Notes under the pieces: generated by a model
Seen by the model: only the letters and a program-made list of their open reading frames with translations
Told to the model about the DNA's origin: nothing
Databases searched by the model: none
From: Lachnospiraceae bacterium
GTDB lineage: Bacteria > Bacillota > Clostridia > Lachnospirales > Lachnospiraceae
Direction: 5' to 3'
Assembly: GCA_003542935.1 (NCBI GenBank)
Contig: DPJQ01000019.1
Coordinates: forward strand, 2,763-8,668
DNA: 5,906 nucleotides
Shown: in pieces, positions 3,967 to 5,906 of the stretch
How positions within the stretch are numbered: position 1 is the stretch's first letter
How the letters are laid out: the number at the start of each line of letters is the position of its first letter
Translations under genes and position numbers: made by a program

Positions 3967-5906
3967 AACAGTTTTTTAAAAAAATTGCACTGAAGAGAAC
4001 TACTGTCCTGATGATTTTTTTCGTCTGTCTGGCAGGTATACTGATTAACAAACTTTATGATCTGCAGATTATCAACGGTGCAAATTATGCAAACCGCTTT
4101 TCCATACAGACCACCAAGGAAAGAGGTATAAAAAGTACCCGCGGCAATATTCTGGATCGCAACGGTAAGCTTTTAGCTTATAATGTGCTGTCCTATTCTG
4201 TCACGCTGGAGGATAACGGCTCCTACAGCTCTACACGCAACAAAAATCTGAGCCTGAACAGCGAGATTTACCGGCTGATCCAGATCATTGAGGAAAACGG
4301 CGATTCTATCAATACGGATTTCCATGTGGCACTGGACGAACACGGTAATTACAAATACAGCGTGGAGGGAGTCACCCTTTCCCGTTTTAAAGCCGACGTA
4401 TACGGTAAACAGAAGATTGAGGATATGACCCCTCAGCAGGCCGAGGCCACTGCGGAAGAACTGATGAAAGGACTTGTGGGCAGCGGCCTCAGCAATTCCT
4501 TTATGATTCAGCCGGACGGCAAACCCGATACCAGCCAAAGACCCTATACGGCGGAAGAGCTGGCCGGGGCAGGTCTTCCCGCCGAGCTGACAAAAGAAGA
4601 AATTCTGAAGATTGCCTGTATCCGCTATCAGCTTTTTACCACCAGTTACCAGAAGTATCTTCCCGTTACAATCGCCACGGATGTCTCTGAGGAAACCGTA
4701 GCGGCTGTCATGGAAAGTCAGGCCACTCTGCAGGGTGTTGATGTGGTAGAGGATTCCAAAAGAGTTTATAACGACAGCGTCTATTTTGCGTCCATTATCG
4801 GTTACACAGGAAAAGCCTCCACCGAGGAACTGGACGAGCTGAGGGAAGAGAGCGACAAGTACAATTCCACCTCCATCATCGGTAAATCCGGTATCGAGCA
4901 GCAGATGGAAACTGTCCTCCAGGGTGTGGACGGCAAAGAAACGGTCTCCGTAGACAATCTGGGTAAAGTTCTGGAAATCGATGAAAAATCCCGGGTAGAG
5001 CCGGTTCAAGGCAACGATGTATATCTCACCATTGACACAAACCTCCAGATAGCTACCTACCATATCCTTGAGCAAAGGATTGCCGGCATTCTGCTTTCCA
5101 ACCTGCAGAATATCAAGGAATTTAATATTGGAGACGATACAGATACATCCTCCATTCCGATAGCTATCTATGATGCCTATTTTTCGCTGATCAATAACAA
5201 TATTGTGGATTATCGGCATTTCGCCGCAGAGGACGCCAGCAGGGAGGAGAAAAAAATCAATGGCATTTTTGAGGACGAGCAATCGAGCATTTTCAAAAAA
5301 TTAAACCGGCAGTTAAGTGGCGAAGAAGAGACCCCCTATAAAGAGCTTTCTGACGAATACAAAGCATATCAGAGTTATATCGTTAATGATATGCTGTCAG
5401 ATACCGGTATATTAATAAGTGAAGCCGTTGACAAGTCCGATGAAACCTACAAGGCATGGACTACGGAAGAAAAAATATCTCTCTATGAGTACCTGAGTTA
5501 CGCAGTCAGTAAAAACTGGATAGACGTTTCCATTATTGCGGAAAATACGGATTACCTGGCCACGGATGAGATTTTGGCCGCTTTGTCCGCCTATGTGCAG
5601 GAATATTTAAAATCGGACAGCGGATTTTCCAAACTTATCTACAAATATCTTCTGCTGGACGATAAGATCAGGCCATCAGAACTGTGTATGACCCTGTATG
5701 ATCAGGGAATCCTGAAAGAAGACAAAGATACCTATAACCGGCTTTCGTCAGGAGATCTGACAGCCTATGATTTTATGCGTGCGAAAATATCAAACCTTGA
5801 AATCACTCCGGCTCAGCTGGCCCTTGATCCCTGTTCAGGTTCGGCCGTGATTACGGATCCCAATTCCGGTGAATTCCTGGCGGTGGTTTCTTATCCCGGT
5901 TATGAC
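3951..5906 (+). CDS. mrdA: Penicillin-binding protein 2 (class B transpeptidase), 3' truncated by window edge
   Basis: The frame is open from ATG 3951 to the window end (652 codons); the catalytic transpeptidase domain with SxxK, SxN and KTG lies beyond it. A short basic cytoplasmic N-terminus and one membrane anchor (about 18-36) are followed by the class B opening STRGNILDRNGKLLAYN (62-78), a pedestal/dimerisation domain, GYTGK (284-288), GKSGIEQQ (311-318), VYLTIDTNLQ (to 366), and finally SGSAVITDPNSGEFLAVVSYPGYD (629-652), the start of the transpeptidase domain. PBP2 crosslinks new lateral-wall peptidoglycan with RodA under MreC control, which fits its place after mreBCD. Two regions are larger than in E. 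coli PBP2: the pedestal (218 residues from RGNILDR to GYTG) and about 250 extra residues before SAVITDP. The start overlaps mreD by 16 bases; its Shine-Dalgarno is weak or distant (GAAGG 3934-3938, 12 bases away), suggesting coupling to mreD translation. A sporulation or division class B PBP is less likely given the neighbours. Confidence 0.93.
   Translation, partial: MAKKIKQFFKKIALKRTTVLMIFFVCLAGILINKLYDLQIINGANYANRFSIQTTKERGIKSTRGNILDRNGKLLAYNVLSYSVTLEDNGSYSSTRNKNLSLNSEIYRLIQIIEENGDSINTDFHVALDEHGNYKYSVEGVTLSRFKADVYGKQKIEDMTPQQAEATAEELMKGLVGSGLSNSFMIQPDGKPDTSQRPYTAEELAGAGLPAELTKEEILKIACIRYQLFTTSYQKYLPVTIATDVSEETVAAVMESQATLQGVDVVEDSKRVYNDSVYFASIIGYTGKASTEELDELREESDKYNSTSIIGKSGIEQQMETVLQGVDGKETVSVDNLGKVLEIDEKSRVEPVQGNDVYLTIDTNLQIATYHILEQRIAGILLSNLQNIKEFNIGDDTDTSSIPIAIYDAYFSLINNNIVDYRHFAAEDASREEKKINGIFEDEQSSIFKKLNRQLSGEEETPYKELSDEYKAYQSYIVNDMLSDTGILISEAVDKSDETYKAWTTEEKISLYEYLSYAVSKNWIDVSIIAENTDYLATDEILAALSAYVQEYLKSDSGFSKLIYKYLLLDDKIRPSELCMTLYDQGILKEDKDTYNRLSSGDLTAYDFMRAKISNLEITPAQLALDPCSGSAVITDPNSGEFLAVVSYPGYD
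5070..5820 (+). other. Large insertion within PBP2 between pedestal and transpeptidase domain
   Basis: In PBP2 proteins such as that of E. coli, the TxDxxLQ segment is followed within a couple of dozen residues by the (A)AVVxDPxTGExLA strand. Here LQ (365-366) and SAVITDP (631-637) are 264 residues apart. The added stretch, about residues 374-623, is rich in acidic and aromatic residues and looks mainly alpha-helical, with no cysteine cluster, repeats or membrane segment. It ends in SNLEITPAQLALDPCSG, which I believe recurs in clostridial PBP2s, so the insertion is probably a lineage trait. It would sit outside the membrane near the pedestal-catalytic domain hinge. Confidence 0.7.

Noticed and set aside
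4173..5282. A 369-codon open frame on the minus strand inside mrdA
   Set aside because: It is in exact codon register with mrdA on the other strand, so its stops can only arise from TTA, CTA or TCA codons in mrdA, which are rare there; it ends precisely at a TTA leucine codon of mrdA. The protein resembles no family I know, while the + frame has clear PBP motifs.

Overview
The window reads as a low-to-moderate GC Gram-positive genome, most likely a clostridial (Lachnospiraceae-like) bacterium. The reasons are strong purine-rich Shine-Dalgarno sequences, the conserved Firmicutes order radC-mreB-mreC-mreD, and a clostridial-looking penicillin-binding protein 2 with a long helical insertion. The lineage is inferred from protein character by eye; no search was run. 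All genes lie on the + strand.

Layout: (1) positions 2-640 hold the C-terminal part of a large FAD-dependent dehydrogenase whose start lies before the window. (2) Positions 641-781 are an AT-rich gap with no convincing terminator. It holds two possible extended -10 elements and a cluster of inverted repeats built on TGTAT/ATACA. (3) radC (782-1483) is followed after 32 bases by a divergent mreB-family gene (1516-2553), after 31 more by mreC (2585-3442), then mreD (3439-3966, overlapping mreC by 4 bases) and mrdA/PBP2 (3951 to the window end, overlapping mreD by 16 bases). The tight spacing and overlaps indicate one transcript from radC onward.

Together mreB-mreC-mreD-mrdA encode most of an elongasome: a cytoplasmic actin-like scaffold (MreB), a bitopic linker and activator with an external domain (MreC), a multi-pass membrane partner (MreD) and the septum-independent transpeptidase (PBP2). 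The glycosyltransferase partner RodA is not in the window. RadC is a traditional neighbour of mre genes, but a functional link is not established.

The points most worth a second look are these. The MreB homologue keeps the fold landmarks but has lost the acidic residues normally needed for ATP hydrolysis, and it carries an aromatic/basic C-terminal tail. PBP2 has about 250 extra residues between its pedestal and transpeptidase domain, plus an enlarged pedestal. The mreC/mreD junction is an in-register A AAA AAA slippery heptamer followed by the mreC stop, so a -1 slip would join the two proteins. The radC leader contains paired palindromes that look like a regulator-binding site. No mobile element, CRISPR array, tRNA or rRNA was seen.
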